Part shown: positions 1 through 7,972 of the stretch, one piece after another
How positions within the stretch are numbered: position 1 is the stretch's first letter
Layout: every line of letters starts with the position of its first letter
NCBI GenBank assembly: GCA_903868035.1
Contig: CAIPTQ010000160.1
Span: 1 to 13,266, forward strand
From: an uncultured Phycisphaerales bacterium
Lineage (GTDB): Bacteria; Planctomycetota; Phycisphaerae; WQYP01
Length of the DNA stretch: 13,266 nucleotides
Direction of reading: 5' to 3'
Notes under the pieces: generated by a model
The model's input: only the letters and a program-made list of their open reading frames with translations
The model's database searches: none
Told to the model about the DNA's origin: nothing
Program-made: the position numbers and the translations under genes

Positions 1-70
1 AGCCATTGGATCATGGGGGACCGGCGTGGGGCCGCGCCGCGGCCAAGCATGACGCTCCGGGTTCATGAAA

Positions 71-98
71 TTGACGGAACCGTCCGATAAAATATAGC
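71..98 (+). promoter_or_regulatory. Possible hisB promoter
   Basis: TTGACG at 71-76 and TATAGC at 93-98 are separated by 16 bases and lie 50 bases upstream of the hisB start, in the most AT-rich part of the leader. The -35 matches 5 of 6 consensus positions and the -10 matches 4 of 6. This is a sequence match only. hisB could also be co-transcribed from a gene before the window. Confidence 0.35.
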
Positions 99-148
99 TG
101 GTACAGAGCAAGTGATACACAACAAGTGGGGACTGAATTGGAGTTAAC

Positions 149-745
149 ATGGCGCGCGGCGCGAAGATTTCACGGAAGACCAAGGAAACGGACATCACGC
201 TGGAACTGAACCTGGACGGGTCGGGGCAGGCGGCGATTGGGACGGGGGTGGGTTTTTTTGACCACATGCTGACGCATCTGGCGAAGCATGCGCTGCTGGA
301 CCTGACGGTGACGGCGAAGGGGGATACGCACATTGACGACCACCACACGGTGGAGGACATTTCGCTGGTGCTGGGTGCGGCGCTGGACAAGGCGCTGGGG
401 GACAAGGCGGGGATATTCCGGTATGGGTGGGCGTCGGTGCCGATGGAGGACACGCTGGCGAACGTGGCGCTGGATTTGTCGGGGCGGCCGGCGTTTGTGT
501 TCAACGTGGCGTTTCCGTCGAAGAAGATCAAGACGTTTGACGTGGAACTGATTGCCGAGGCGCTGCGGTCGCTGGCGAACGCGGCGAAGATGAACCTGCA
601 CGTGAACGTGCCGTACGGGAGCAATTCGCATCACATGGCGGAGGCGATATTCAAGGCGGTGGCGAAGGCGCTGCGGCAGGCGGTGGCGGTGGACAAGCGG
701 GCGGGGGGGAAGGTGCCGAGCACGAAGGGGACGTTGACGGAGTAA
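149..745 (+). CDS. hisB: Imidazoleglycerol-phosphate dehydratase (HisB)
   Basis: Dehydrates imidazole-glycerol phosphate to imidazole-acetol phosphate in cytoplasmic histidine biosynthesis. The 198-residue protein is the normal length of the single-domain enzyme; no phosphatase domain is fused to it. Visible family signatures are GFFDHML near residues 35-41, DDHHTVED at 63-70, SGRP at 111-114, the [14 protein letters not shown] block at 157-170 and a C-terminal PSTKGTL. The histidines and glutamates in these blocks (H39, H65, H66, E69, H161, H162, E165) are the manganese ligands and catalytic residues of the family, and all are present. The ATG at 149 follows a GGAG at 140-143 with 5 bases between. 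No other his gene is visible in the window, so any his operon would have to lie upstream of position 1. Family assignment is essentially certain. Confidence 0.97.
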   Translation: MARGAKISRKTKETDITLELNLDGSGQAAIGTGVGFFDHMLTHLAKHALLDLTVTAKGDTHIDDHHTVEDISLVLGAALDKALGDKAGIFRYGWASVPMEDTLANVALDLSGRPAFVFNVAFPSKKIKTFDVELIAEALRSLANAAKMNLHVNVPYGSNSHHMAEAIFKAVAKALRQAVAVDKRAGGKVPSTKGTLTE

Positions 746-762
746 GGGTGGCGAATTTTCAC

Positions 763-823
763 CACGGAGACTCGGAGACACGGAGGAGGTAATTGGTAAT
801 TGGTAATTGGGTTTGGGTTTGGG
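763..823 (+). repeat. Three adjacent short tandem-repeat tracts with periods 8, 7 and 6
   Basis: The spacer between the convergent hisB and pectate lyase genes is largely made of repeats. Three 8-base units run 763-786 (CACGGAGA, CTCGGAGA, CACGGAGG). After an AGGT joint, three 7-base units run 791-811 (AATTGGT, AATTGGT, AATTGGG), followed directly by two TTTGGG units at 812-823. No reading frame or terminator-like hairpin explains them. They could be remnants of a dispersed intergenic repeat family or slippage products; function is unknown. Confidence 0.8.
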
Positions 824-842
824 TGAAGTAGCGTCTGCTTGG

Positions 843-2276
843 CTACTTGGCGTCTTTGATGAGGCTTGACGTCAGCGCGTCCACGTTGTTCTTGGGGTCG
901 CGGTAGTCGACGAATTTCTGCGGGTCGGTGCCGTTGAGGTATTCTTCGAGGTTGGTGTAGCCGTCCTTGTCGGGGTCGGCGTTGGCGTCGGCGGGGTCGT
1001 TGGGGTTGAGGCCGTGGGAGATTTCCCAGGCGTCGGGCATGCCGTCCTTGTCGGTGTCGGCGGGTGCGGGTTGGGATTTGAGCTCCGGCCAGCCGCCGAC
1101 CTCGTCCTGGGAGTTGATGATTTTGCCGGCACCTTTGCGGACTTCCTCGACGATGCGGGCGTCGGCCTTGTCACGGGCGGGGAGGCAGGCACCGACGGCG
1201 GCGAGGACGTGCTTGTAGGCGTCGGCGGCGGAGGTCGTGTTGACGGGGACGAGGGGGAAGGGATCGGGGAAGGGTTTATCGACGGTCTTGGCGACGGGCT
1301 TGCCGGCGAGTTCGAGGTTGTCGATGAATTTGGAGTTGTCCTTGGTGAAGTCGTCGTGGCCTTCGAAGATGTTTTTTTCAAGGAAGAAATTGATGGTGGA
1401 ATCGGGGCCCATGTGGATGGGGGTTTTGCCGGTGGAGCTGGGGCCGGGCTTGATGTAGTTGCCGACGTAATTGGCGTTGAAGAAGCCCTGGGTGAGGCCG
1501 GAGGCGATGGAGCCAAAGTCGTAGATGACGTTGTTGCGGACATCGAACTGGGGGTGGGTGCCGGTATTGTATTGGTCGCCGAGGCGGGGGTTGCGGGAGT
1601 TGTTATGTGCCCAGAGGTTGTGGAGCCAGGAGACGGGGCCGTTGGCGCGGGCGAGGGAGCCGTAGCCGTGGTCGCCCTTGGTGTGGAGGGAGTGGTTAAG
1701 ACCCTCGGCGATGAGGCACCATTGGATGGTGAGGTTGGCGTCGTCGCCGGAGGTGGAGAGGCATTCATCGACGGACCAGGTGGCGGAGCAGTGGTCGAAG
1801 ATGATGTCGTGGCAGCCGTTGTTGATGTCGAGGGAATCGGATTCCTGGGACATTTGGTCGCCCAGGCGGCAGCGGATGAAGCGGACGATGACGTCGTGGG
1901 TGTTTTGGACGCCGAAGGTGTAGTAGCGGGTGCAGATGCCGTCGCCGGGGGCGGATTGGCCGGCGATGGTGATGTTGGGCTGGGTGATGAGGAGATTGGA
2001 TTTGAGGTCGATGGTGCCGGAGACGGCGAAGACGACGGTGCGTTTGGGCTTGGAGACGGCATCACGGAGGGAGCCGGGGCCGGAGTCGTTGAGGTTGGTG
2101 ACGATGTAGGTTTCGCCGCCGCGGCCGCCGGGGGTGCGGGAGCCGAAGCCCTCGGCACCGGGGAAGGCGGGCAGCGGCGGCACGGGGGCGGTGGCAGGCG
2201 CGGTGGTAGTGGTTTGGGCGGCGAGGGTGGCGGCGAGGGCGAGGATGACCGGGAGAGTGATGCGTGTGATTCGCAT
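843..2276 (-). CDS. Secreted pectate lyase, polysaccharide lyase family 1, with C-terminal calcium-binding repeats
   Basis: Predicted to cleave de-esterified homogalacturonan by calcium-dependent beta-elimination outside the cytoplasm. The 477-residue protein starts with a signal peptide (residues 1 to about 20) and a Thr/Ala/Pro-rich segment (22-36). The lyase domain opens with AFPGAEGFG at 37-45. The beta-helix carries motifs typical of this PL1 branch: NLNDSGPGSLRDAV (61-74), ITIAGQSAPGDGIC (102-115), FDHCSATWSVDE (160-171) and HNNSRNPRLG (224-233), the last with the likely catalytic arginine. The tail has two acidic repeats, DTDKDGMPDAWE (407-418) and DPDKDGYTNLEEYLNGTDP (434-452), resembling thrombospondin type 3 or EF-hand-like calcium loops. 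The ATG at 2276 follows a well-placed GGAGG. It lies 38 bases after the methylesterase gene on the same strand, so the two are probably co-transcribed. Confidence 0.92.
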   Translation of the reverse strand: MRITRITLPVILALAATLAAQTTTTAPATAPVPPLPAFPGAEGFGSRTPGGRGGETYIVTNLNDSGPGSLRDAVSKPKRTVVFAVSGTIDLKSNLLITQPNITIAGQSAPGDGICTRYYTFGVQNTHDVIVRFIRCRLGDQMSQESDSLDINNGCHDIIFDHCSATWSVDECLSTSGDDANLTIQWCLIAEGLNHSLHTKGDHGYGSLARANGPVSWLHNLWAHNNSRNPRLGDQYNTGTHPQFDVRNNVIYDFGSIASGLTQGFFNANYVGNYIKPGPSSTGKTPIHMGPDSTINFFLEKNIFEGHDDFTKDNSKFIDNLELAGKPVAKTVDKPFPDPFPLVPVNTTSAADAYKHVLAAVGACLPARDKADARIVEEVRKGAGKIINSQDEVGGWPELKSQPAPADTDKDGMPDAWEISHGLNPNDPADANADPDKDGYTNLEEYLNGTDPQKFVDYRDPKNNVDALTSSLIKDAK

Positions 2277-2314
2277 TGGGAACCTCCGTTGTGGACGGTG
2301 CGGATTGAGGGCGA

Positions 2315-3400
2315 TCAGTTGGGACGCGTTGCGGGTTGAGCGGCGGTGATGGCGGGCGCGGATGTGGTGGGGGCCTTTGGATTCCAGCGGTCGGTGCCGC
2401 CGAGGACGGCGTCGATGGTGATTTTGTCGGCTTGTTCCTTGGTGAGTTGTTTGGTCCAGTCGAGGCGCTTGCCGGGATTGGCTCCGGGGCCGGTGGAATT
2501 ATACTCGGCATAGCGCGCGGTGAGGTGGTTCTGGTTGCCGACCCAGATGCTCCAGCCATCGGGCTTGATGTGGTCGCCGAGTTCGCAGTTGATGAAGGTG
2601 ACGGAGGCGTAGGGGCGCCAGGGGCGGCCGAGGTCGGTCATCACGGGTTTGGCGACGGCAGGGGCGGGTGCCGTGGCGGGCGCGGAGGTGAGGGCGGGTT
2701 GGGTGGCGTTGGGGTCGATCCAGGGGGCGGGGTCGCCGGTGAGTTTGCAGTCGAAGAAGACGAAGCCGAAGGGTTGATTCTGGGGGGTGGAGGCGGCGGT
2801 GATGTGGCCGCCGTTTTTGCTGCGGATTTCGCAGTGGTCGAAGACGGCGGCGGCGGCACCGTAGATGAAATCGACGCGGCCTTCGATGTAGCAGTGGTCG
2901 AGATACTGGCGGCCGCTGTTGAGCAGGAGGGTGTCCTGCCAGCCGAGCAGGCGGCAGTTTTTGAGGATGGAGCGTTCGGCATCGATGCGGAGGGCCTGGG
3001 CCTGGCCGTGGTTGCCGGAGGTGTTCTCGAAGGTGACATTTTCGGCGCGGAAGTCGGCGCCGAGGATGACCACGCCGGTGCCGGGGTAGCGGTTGACGCC
3101 GGTGATGGCTGGGTCGCGTTCGTTCTGGTTCCAGGCGTAGGTGAGGATGGTTTTTTCGGCGAGGTCGCCCTGGAACGTGACGTTGATTTTGGTGGCGGGG
3201 AGGATCATTTGGCCGTGGTAGGTGCCGGGCTTGATGTGGATGATGGTGCGGTCGGGGCTGCGGTCGGGGATGGCGGCGATGGCTTCCTGCAGGGTTTTGC
3301 AGTCGGCGGGGCCATCGGGGGAGACGGTGATGGTTTTGGTGTCGGCCAGGCCAAGACGGGCGGTGCAAAGGAGCAGGGCGAGGGAGGCGAGGCGCTTCAT
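2315..3400 (-). CDS. Secreted pectinesterase (pectin methylesterase), carbohydrate esterase family 8
   Basis: Hydrolyses methyl esters of pectin, making galacturonan accessible to the neighbouring pectate lyase. The 361-residue protein has an N-terminal signal peptide (1 to about 19) and the CE8 beta-helix. Diagnostic blocks are QALRIDAERSILKNC (135-149), GWQDTLLL with D156 (153-160), GRQYLDHCYIEGRVDFIYG with D177 (163-181), and LGRPWRPYASVTF with R259 and W261 (257-269). The two aspartates and the arginine are the catalytic residues of the family, and all are present. An Ala/Pro/Thr-rich insert of about 25 residues (229-253) sits just before the LGRPW motif, and a similar short tail ends the protein. 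The ATG at 3400 is preceded by GGAG with 7 bases between. It is 43 bases downstream of purA and 38 upstream of the lyase, all on one strand. Confidence 0.93.
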   Translation of the reverse strand: MKRLASLALLLCTARLGLADTKTITVSPDGPADCKTLQEAIAAIPDRSPDRTIIHIKPGTYHGQMILPATKINVTFQGDLAEKTILTYAWNQNERDPAITGVNRYPGTGVVILGADFRAENVTFENTSGNHGQAQALRIDAERSILKNCRLLGWQDTLLLNSGRQYLDHCYIEGRVDFIYGAAAAVFDHCEIRSKNGGHITAASTPQNQPFGFVFFDCKLTGDPAPWIDPNATQPALTSAPATAPAPAVAKPVMTDLGRPWRPYASVTFINCELGDHIKPDGWSIWVGNQNHLTARYAEYNSTGPGANPGKRLDWTKQLTKEQADKITIDAVLGGTDRWNPKAPTTSAPAITAAQPATRPN

Positions 3401-3443
3401 GGGCAGCTCCAGTCTGGCGCCGGATAGCGGCTTGAGGGCGATA

Positions 3444-4779
3444 TCAGCGGATCAGGGTTTGATGGCGGGCCGGGCCGATGGAGACGATCTTGATGGGCAC
3501 GCCGATGTGGTGTTCGAGGCGGGCGAGGTAGTTTTGGGCGTTTTGGGGGAGTTGGTCGAAGGCGGTGACGTGATCGAGGGGTTCGTGCCAGCCGGTGAGG
3601 GTTTCGTAGATGGGGGTGACGTGATCGAGTTCGAGGGCGTCGGCGGGGAACCAGTCGGTTTTTTGGCCGCGGAGCTCGTAGTGGGTGCAGATGCGGAGTT
3701 CGTCGAAGCCGGAGAGGACGTCCAGGAGCATGATGCACAGGCCGGTGGCACCGGAGATGGCGGCGGTGTAGCGGAGGGCGACGCTGTCGATCCAGCCGCA
3801 ACGGCGCGGGCGGCCGGTGGTGGTGCCGTACTCGTGGCCGCGTTCGCGGATTTGGTCGCCGGTGGGATTGTTCTGTTCGGTGGGGAAGGGTCCGCCGCCG
3901 ACGCGGGTGGAGTAGGCCTTGACGATGCCCAGGGTTGATTGCACGGCCGCGCCGGGCAGGCCGGTGCCCACGGAAAGGCCGGTGCCGCAGTTGGAGGAGG
4001 TGACGAAGGGGAAGGTGCCATGGTCCACATCCAAGAGGACGGCATTGGCGCCTTCAAAGAGGAGGCGCTGGCCGGCCTTCCAGGCCTGATGGAGCAGGTG
4101 GGTGGTGTCGGTGATGAAGGGGCGGAGTTGTTCGCCGCAGGCGCGGTATTGCTCGAACATGGGCTGCCAGTCGAGCGGCGGGGCGTTGTAGAGCGCGTGG
4201 AAGATGGTGTTCTTGAGCGCCACGATGCGCTGCAGCTTGTCCTTGAGCCGGGCGTCATCCAGCAGATCGCAGAGGCGGATGGCGGTGGTGCGGTTGGCCT
4301 TGTCGGCATAGCAGGGGCCGATGCCCCGGCCGGTGGTGCCGATCTTGCCGCCGCCACCGGCACCGGCGGCGGCGGTTTCGGAAAGCTGGTCCTGGAGCTT
4401 GTGGTAGGGCAGCACGATGTGGGCGTGGGCGGAGATGCGAAGGTTATCCTCGATTTTCACGCCCTGGCCGATGAGGGTGTCGATTTCCTCGAGGAGTTTG
4501 AGGGGGTCGATGACGACGCCGTTGGCGATGACCGAGACGCACTCGGGGCGGAGGATGCCCGAAGGGATTGAGGTGGAAGGCGTATTTTTTGTCGCCGACC
4601 TTGACGCTGTGGCCGGCATTGGAGCCGCCGTTCCAGCGGATGGCGTAGTCGAAATGGGCGGTGAGGAGATCGACGATTTTGCCCTTGCCCTCGTCGCCCC
4701 ACTGCAGGCCGACGATGGAGGTATTGCCAAGCGCAAAGGGGAGCGGGGCGGGGCGCGGGGATTCGACGGGGGCAGGCAT
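3444..4779 (-). CDS. purA: Adenylosuccinate synthase, frame disrupted by one extra base
   Basis: PurA joins IMP and aspartate using GTP, the first committed step to AMP. The coding sequence is in two frames. From ATG 4779 the first 70 codons give the N-terminus with the P-loop WGDEGKGK (about 27-34) and NAGH (54-57), ending in AFHL. The rest continues one base over as IPSGILRPE and runs to the stop at 3444. It carries TTGRGIGP, the [13 protein letters not shown] block, GGGPFPTE and [12 protein letters not shown]. Dropping one A of the AA pair at 4568-4569 restores the conserved HLIPSGIL and a 444-residue protein, close to the usual length of about 430. As written, translation from 4779 stops at 4444 after 111 residues. 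A sequencing or assembly error is the likeliest cause because purA is normally essential; a true mutation is possible. The start has no strong ribosome-binding site. An ATG at 4736 in the second frame is not the true start. Confidence 0.9.
4568..4569 (-). other. purA: One-base insertion (frameshift site) in purA
   Basis: On the coding strand the sequence reads CAC CTC A ATC CCT TCG GGC ATC. Removing one of the two adjacent A bases gives His-Leu-Ile-Pro-Ser-Gly-Ile, the conserved PurA segment. With the base kept, the frame reads HLNPFGH and soon loses all similarity. No slippery heptamer or long homopolymer lies at the site, so programmed frameshifting is not suggested. Confidence 0.85.
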
Positions 4780-4863
4780 GAGACGCTCGTTTCCGGAAAA
4801 AGGGTGAAGGACGGAACAGGAGATTACAGGTGCCGGGGCGAGTATGCAAGGAAAAGTGGGGCG

Positions 4864-4893
4864 TTGCGTACTGGCGGTGTTCGCGGGTATTAT
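4864..4893 (+). promoter_or_regulatory. Possible promoter of the GH28 gene
   Basis: TTGCGT at 4864-4869 and TATTAT at 4888-4893 are separated by 18 bases. The -10 matches 5 of 6 consensus positions; the -35 matches only 3. This gives a leader of about 30 bases before ATG 4933. The purA-GH28 intergenic region (4780-4932) must hold divergent promoters; none was convincing for purA. Confidence 0.3.
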
Positions 4894-4932
4894 CCGACCG
4901 TCAATTATGGCCTTATTTTGCAGGAGATGCAC

Positions 4933-6621
4933 ATGCGTTATTCACGCCGGTGGGCGATATGTTCGATGCTGGTGGTGCTGGGCGGGGCGGGCAGCGTGCG
5001 GGCGGCGGCACCGGCGGGAGCGGGGGTAGCGGGCGGAAGCACGGCGTCGCCCTATTATGATGTGCGGACGTATGGGGCCAAGGGGGATGGAAAGACGCTC
5101 GACACGGCCGCGATCAACGCCGCGATCGACGCGGCGGCGGCGGCCGGCGGGGGCACGGTGTTCTTCCGCGCCGGGACGTATGCGTCATTCTCCATCCATC
5201 TCAAGAGCAATATCACGCTGTACCTGGATCAGGGGGCGGTTTTGCAGGCCGCCGGGCCGACCTTGGGCGGGTATCCCGGGCCGGGGATACGCAACGGCGG
5301 GTTCGGCGGGGCGATGACGCAGGCGGCGTTGCCGCCGGGCGTACCCGCGCCGGCGTTCGATGCGCCGGAGGAGAATCCCCATGCCCGCAGCCCGCTGGGC
5401 CCCAACCAGGACTTCGGGCACTCGCACTGGCAGAATTCACTAATCTGGGGGGAGAACCTCCACGACATCACGATCGCCGGCCCCGGCATGATCGACGGCA
5501 ACGGGCTGGCGTACAATCCCCCGGAAAATGCGCCGGTGGGCGTGGGCAACAAGGCCCTGGCGCTCAAGCTGTGCCGAAATGTCACGCTGCGGGACTTCAC
5601 GTTTTTCCGGGGCGGGCATTTCTGCATCCTGGCGACGGCGGTGGACAATTTCACGATTGACGCCGTGAAATTCGACACCAACCGCGACGCCATCGACGTG
5701 GTCTCGTGCAAGAATGTGCGCATCTCCAATTGTTACGTGAATTCGCCGATTGACGACGGCATCTGCCTCAAGGCCGACTACTCGCTGGGCAAGCCGCGGG
5801 ACTGCGAGAACATCACGATCACCAACTGCCAGGTCTCGGGCTACCGCATGGGCACGCTGCTGGACGGCACGATGGACCGCACAGTCGAAAAGCCCGTATC
5901 GTCGTCGTCGCCCCTCGGGCGGATCAAGTTCGGCACCGAATCCAACGGAGGCTTTAAGAATATCACCATTTCCAACATTGTGTTTGATCATTGCCGGGGG
6001 CTGGCGATTGAGTCGGTGGATGGCGGCGTGATCGAGGATGTGACGGTCAATAACATCACGATGCGGGAACTGACCCAGTCGCCGATCTTCATCCGGCTGG
6101 GGAACCGCCACCGCAGCCCGCTGGGGGATCAGACGCCGGTGGCCCAGATTCGGCGGATCAACATCAGCAACGTGAGCGCGTCGAGCGTGGATCCGCAGTA
6201 TCCGGTGAACATTTCGGGGATACCGGGGCACCCGATCGAGGATTTGCGGCTGAGCAACATCCGCATCGCCTACAAGGGCGGCGGCACGGCCGCGGATGCG
6301 GCGCGCGCGATACCGGAGATGGAAACCGGCTATCCGGAGCCGAGCATGTTCGGGGTGCTGAACGCGTCGGCGTTTTTCATCCGGCATGTGAAGGGGCTGG
6401 AGATGCATCACATCGATGTGACCTTCGACAAGCCCGACGCGCGGCCGGCGTTCTGGATGAACGACGTGGCGGGCGCGGATTTCCAGCACATGAAGATTCA
6501 GCGGTTTGACGCGGTGCCGCTGTTTTCGCTGAACAAGGTAACGGATTTTTCGACGCAGTATGTGCGGAGCGTGGCGGATATGAAGCGGGATGCGGTGGAG
6601 AAGGAGCTGCTGGAGAAGTGA
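4933..6621 (+). CDS. Secreted glycoside hydrolase family 28 (polygalacturonase-like) with altered active-site motifs
   Basis: Predicted extracytoplasmic enzyme hydrolysing galacturonan or a related pectic chain. From ATG 4933 the protein has 562 residues. It has an arginine-rich signal peptide ([10 protein letters not shown], then a hydrophobic core, cut near residue 25), the pectate-lyase-superfamily opening [20 protein letters not shown] (42-61) and a right-handed beta-helix with repeated NITI/NVRI strands. GH28 positions recognised are NRD at 250-252 (usually NTD), DD at 274-275 in PIDDGICLK, and RIK at 330-332 followed by GTESNGG. Spacing between these fits the family. The usual GHG histidine motif is replaced by GYRMGT (303-308). 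AGGAG at 4922-4926 is 6 bases before ATG 4933 but touches ATG 4927, which decides for 4933. The open frame extends upstream into antisense purA; that part is not coding. Substrate is uncertain. Confidence 0.88.
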   Translation: MRYSRRWAICSMLVVLGGAGSVRAAAPAGAGVAGGSTASPYYDVRTYGAKGDGKTLDTAAINAAIDAAAAAGGGTVFFRAGTYASFSIHLKSNITLYLDQGAVLQAAGPTLGGYPGPGIRNGGFGGAMTQAALPPGVPAPAFDAPEENPHARSPLGPNQDFGHSHWQNSLIWGENLHDITIAGPGMIDGNGLAYNPPENAPVGVGNKALALKLCRNVTLRDFTFFRGGHFCILATAVDNFTIDAVKFDTNRDAIDVVSCKNVRISNCYVNSPIDDGICLKADYSLGKPRDCENITITNCQVSGYRMGTLLDGTMDRTVEKPVSSSSPLGRIKFGTESNGGFKNITISNIVFDHCRGLAIESVDGGVIEDVTVNNITMRELTQSPIFIRLGNRHRSPLGDQTPVAQIRRINISNVSASSVDPQYPVNISGIPGHPIEDLRLSNIRIAYKGGGTAADAARAIPEMETGYPEPSMFGVLNASAFFIRHVKGLEMHHIDVTFDKPDARPAFWMNDVAGADFQHMKIQRFDAVPLFSLNKVTDFSTQYVRSVADMKRDAVEKELLEK

Positions 6622-6652
6622 GGCGCTGGCAGGGATTCGCGCGGAAGCTGCG

Positions 6653-7864
6653 TTACTTGCCGGGTTTTTCCACGATTGTCGTGGCCCACAGGAAGCCGCC
6701 GACGGATTCCTGGGCGTTGACGGTCTTGCGGAAGTTGATGTACTGGGCGTAGCTGTTCTGCACGCCCAGGCCCTGGCAGGCGTTATAGATGTCCACCTGC
6801 CCCTGGTCGTTGATCTTGGCGTTATCGATGATGCCTTTGTAGCCGGCGGCGACGACCGGGGCGTATTCCGCCTTGCCGATGAGGCCCAGTTCGATGCCCT
6901 TTTGCAGGGAGTAGGTGAACATGGCGCTGCCGGAGTTGTCTGTCCAGTTGTCGGGCAGGTTGCCCTTGTCCACCACCTGAAACCAGCGGCCGGTCTTGGG
7001 ATCCTGCACCTTCTTCAGCCCTGCGGCCAGTTTCCGATAAATGTCCTCCACCGCCGGGCGCTGGGCGTGGTCCTTGGGGAGCACCTCGAGGGTTTCGACG
7101 AGGATCAGGGCATACCAGCCCAAGCCCTCGCTCCAGACCTCCGGCGAGAGGCCAGTGGTCTTGTCGGCCCAGGCGGTGACCTGTGGCTGCTCGCTCCAGG
7201 CATGATAGAACAGACCGGAGTCGCCCTTGGCACCGTGCTTGGCGAAGAGCGTGATCTGCTTGGTTGCCTCATCCCAGGCGTACTGGTTGTCGCCGATGGA
7301 CTTGCCGTAGCGGGTGAGGAACATCTGGCCCATAAAAACGCCGTCGATCCACATTTGGCCGCGCATCGAGGCGTTATGCCAGAAGCCGCCGTCGGTGTTG
7401 CGGGGGTAGCTGTCGAGGGACTTACGGATGACGCCCGCGGCGGTTTTGTATTTTTCGTCATGGGTTTCTTCGTAGACGGCGATCAGGCAGTTGCCCATCA
7501 TCATGTTGTCGAGGTTGGTGAAACTGATGGGCCGGGGGGTGCCGCCGGCGGCGGCGGGGATTTGGAGGGCGCCCTGGGCATCCACGTAGCGATCGACCTG
7601 CTGGCGGAGGAAATCCCAGTATTTTTTGTCGCCGGTGGCGCGATAGAGCTTTTCAAAACCGCACAAGATGTAGCCGTTGGCGTAGCCCCAGGAACGGAAG
7701 GGGTTTTTGGTGAAATCCGGGTTCCGCTGAATGAGGCTGTCGGCCATCGCCACCGACCAGTACCGGGGCGCGGGAGCCGTGGCGGGCACGGTGGCGGGCG
7801 CGGCGGCATAGGCCAGACCGCAGTGCAGTCCCGCCAGAAACGTCAGCAGTGACATCATCTTCAT
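6653..7864 (-). CDS. Secreted unsaturated galacturonyl/rhamnogalacturonyl hydrolase, GH105 (GH88-like)
   Basis: Predicted to remove the terminal unsaturated uronic acid from oligosaccharides produced by pectin lyases, so it would act after the PL1 enzyme here. From ATG 7864 the protein has 403 residues. A signal peptide is followed by an Ala/Pro/Thr-rich stretch (21-33) and an alpha/alpha-barrel. Conserved points are RSWGYANGYILCGFEKLY (57-74), TNLDNMMMG with D119, MWIDGVFMGQMF (171-182) with D174 at the likely catalytic position, WSEGLGWYAL (244-253) and DNSGSAMFTYSL (309-320). D119 and D174 correspond to the two active-site aspartates of characterised GH88/GH105 enzymes. AGGTG lies a few bases before ATG 7864. 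An in-frame ATG at 7906 would bury the signal peptide and is rejected. It converges on the GH28 gene with a 31-base gap. Exact substrate (rhamnogalacturonan versus homogalacturonan products) cannot be told. Confidence 0.88.
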   Translation of the reverse strand: MKMMSLLTFLAGLHCGLAYAAAPATVPATAPAPRYWSVAMADSLIQRNPDFTKNPFRSWGYANGYILCGFEKLYRATGDKKYWDFLRQQVDRYVDAQGALQIPAAAGGTPRPISFTNLDNMMMGNCLIAVYEETHDEKYKTAAGVIRKSLDSYPRNTDGGFWHNASMRGQMWIDGVFMGQMFLTRYGKSIGDNQYAWDEATKQITLFAKHGAKGDSGLFYHAWSEQPQVTAWADKTTGLSPEVWSEGLGWYALILVETLEVLPKDHAQRPAVEDIYRKLAAGLKKVQDPKTGRWFQVVDKGNLPDNWTDNSGSAMFTYSLQKGIELGLIGKAEYAPVVAAGYKGIIDNAKINDQGQVDIYNACQGLGVQNSYAQYINFRKTVNAQESVGGFLWATTIVEKPGK

Positions 7865-7901
7865 TAGGAACACCTGTAAACACGCGCCCAATGTGTGGGA
7901 C

Positions 7902-7929
7902 AGCATACTTCCTATCGTTCACCTTTCAA
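7902..7929 (-). promoter_or_regulatory. Probable promoter of the GH105 gene
   Basis: Reading the minus strand, TTGAAA (7929-7924) is followed after 16 bases by TATGCT (7907-7902). Matches to consensus are 5 of 6 and 4 of 6. Predicted transcription starts about 30 bases before ATG 7864, leaving room for the AGGTG ribosome-binding site. Confidence 0.45.
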
Positions 7930-7972
7930 GCGGTGGAACCTTGCATACGGACATCAGGAAACCCCCCGGAAA

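Noticed and set aside
30..44. GGCCGCG-C-CGCGGCC palindrome before hisB
   Set aside because: Perfect 7-bp arms but a one-base centre and no T-run. Such GC palindromes arise easily in this composition, so neither terminator nor operator is supported.
1..90. Open frame from the left edge to a TAA at 88-90, possible end of an upstream gene
   Set aside because: The 29 residues show no family resemblance and the stop falls inside the candidate hisB promoter; cannot be supported.
809..823. Telomere-like or G-quadruplex signal GGGTTTGGGTTTGGG
   Set aside because: Only three runs of three G are present; a fourth is needed for an intramolecular quadruplex, and no telomere context exists.
1014..2339. 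441-codon plus-strand open frame opposite the pectate lyase
   Set aside because: It is Gly/Val/Asp-rich with no recognisable motif and lies opposite a clear PL1 gene. Long antisense frames are expected in GC-rich DNA with this codon bias.
2336..3427. 363-codon plus-strand open frame opposite the pectinesterase
   Set aside because: Gly/Ala/Val/Asp-rich shadow of a well-supported CE8 gene; no family features.
4417..4932. Upstream extension of the GH28 frame to 4417
   Set aside because: It lies antisense to purA, and the signal peptide plus a well-spaced AGGAG place the start at 4933.
4780..4932. Extension of the purA N-terminal frame to ATG 4932
   Set aside because: The extra 51 residues lack PurA similarity and would overlap the GH28 promoter and leader; ATG 4779 gives the normal N-terminus.
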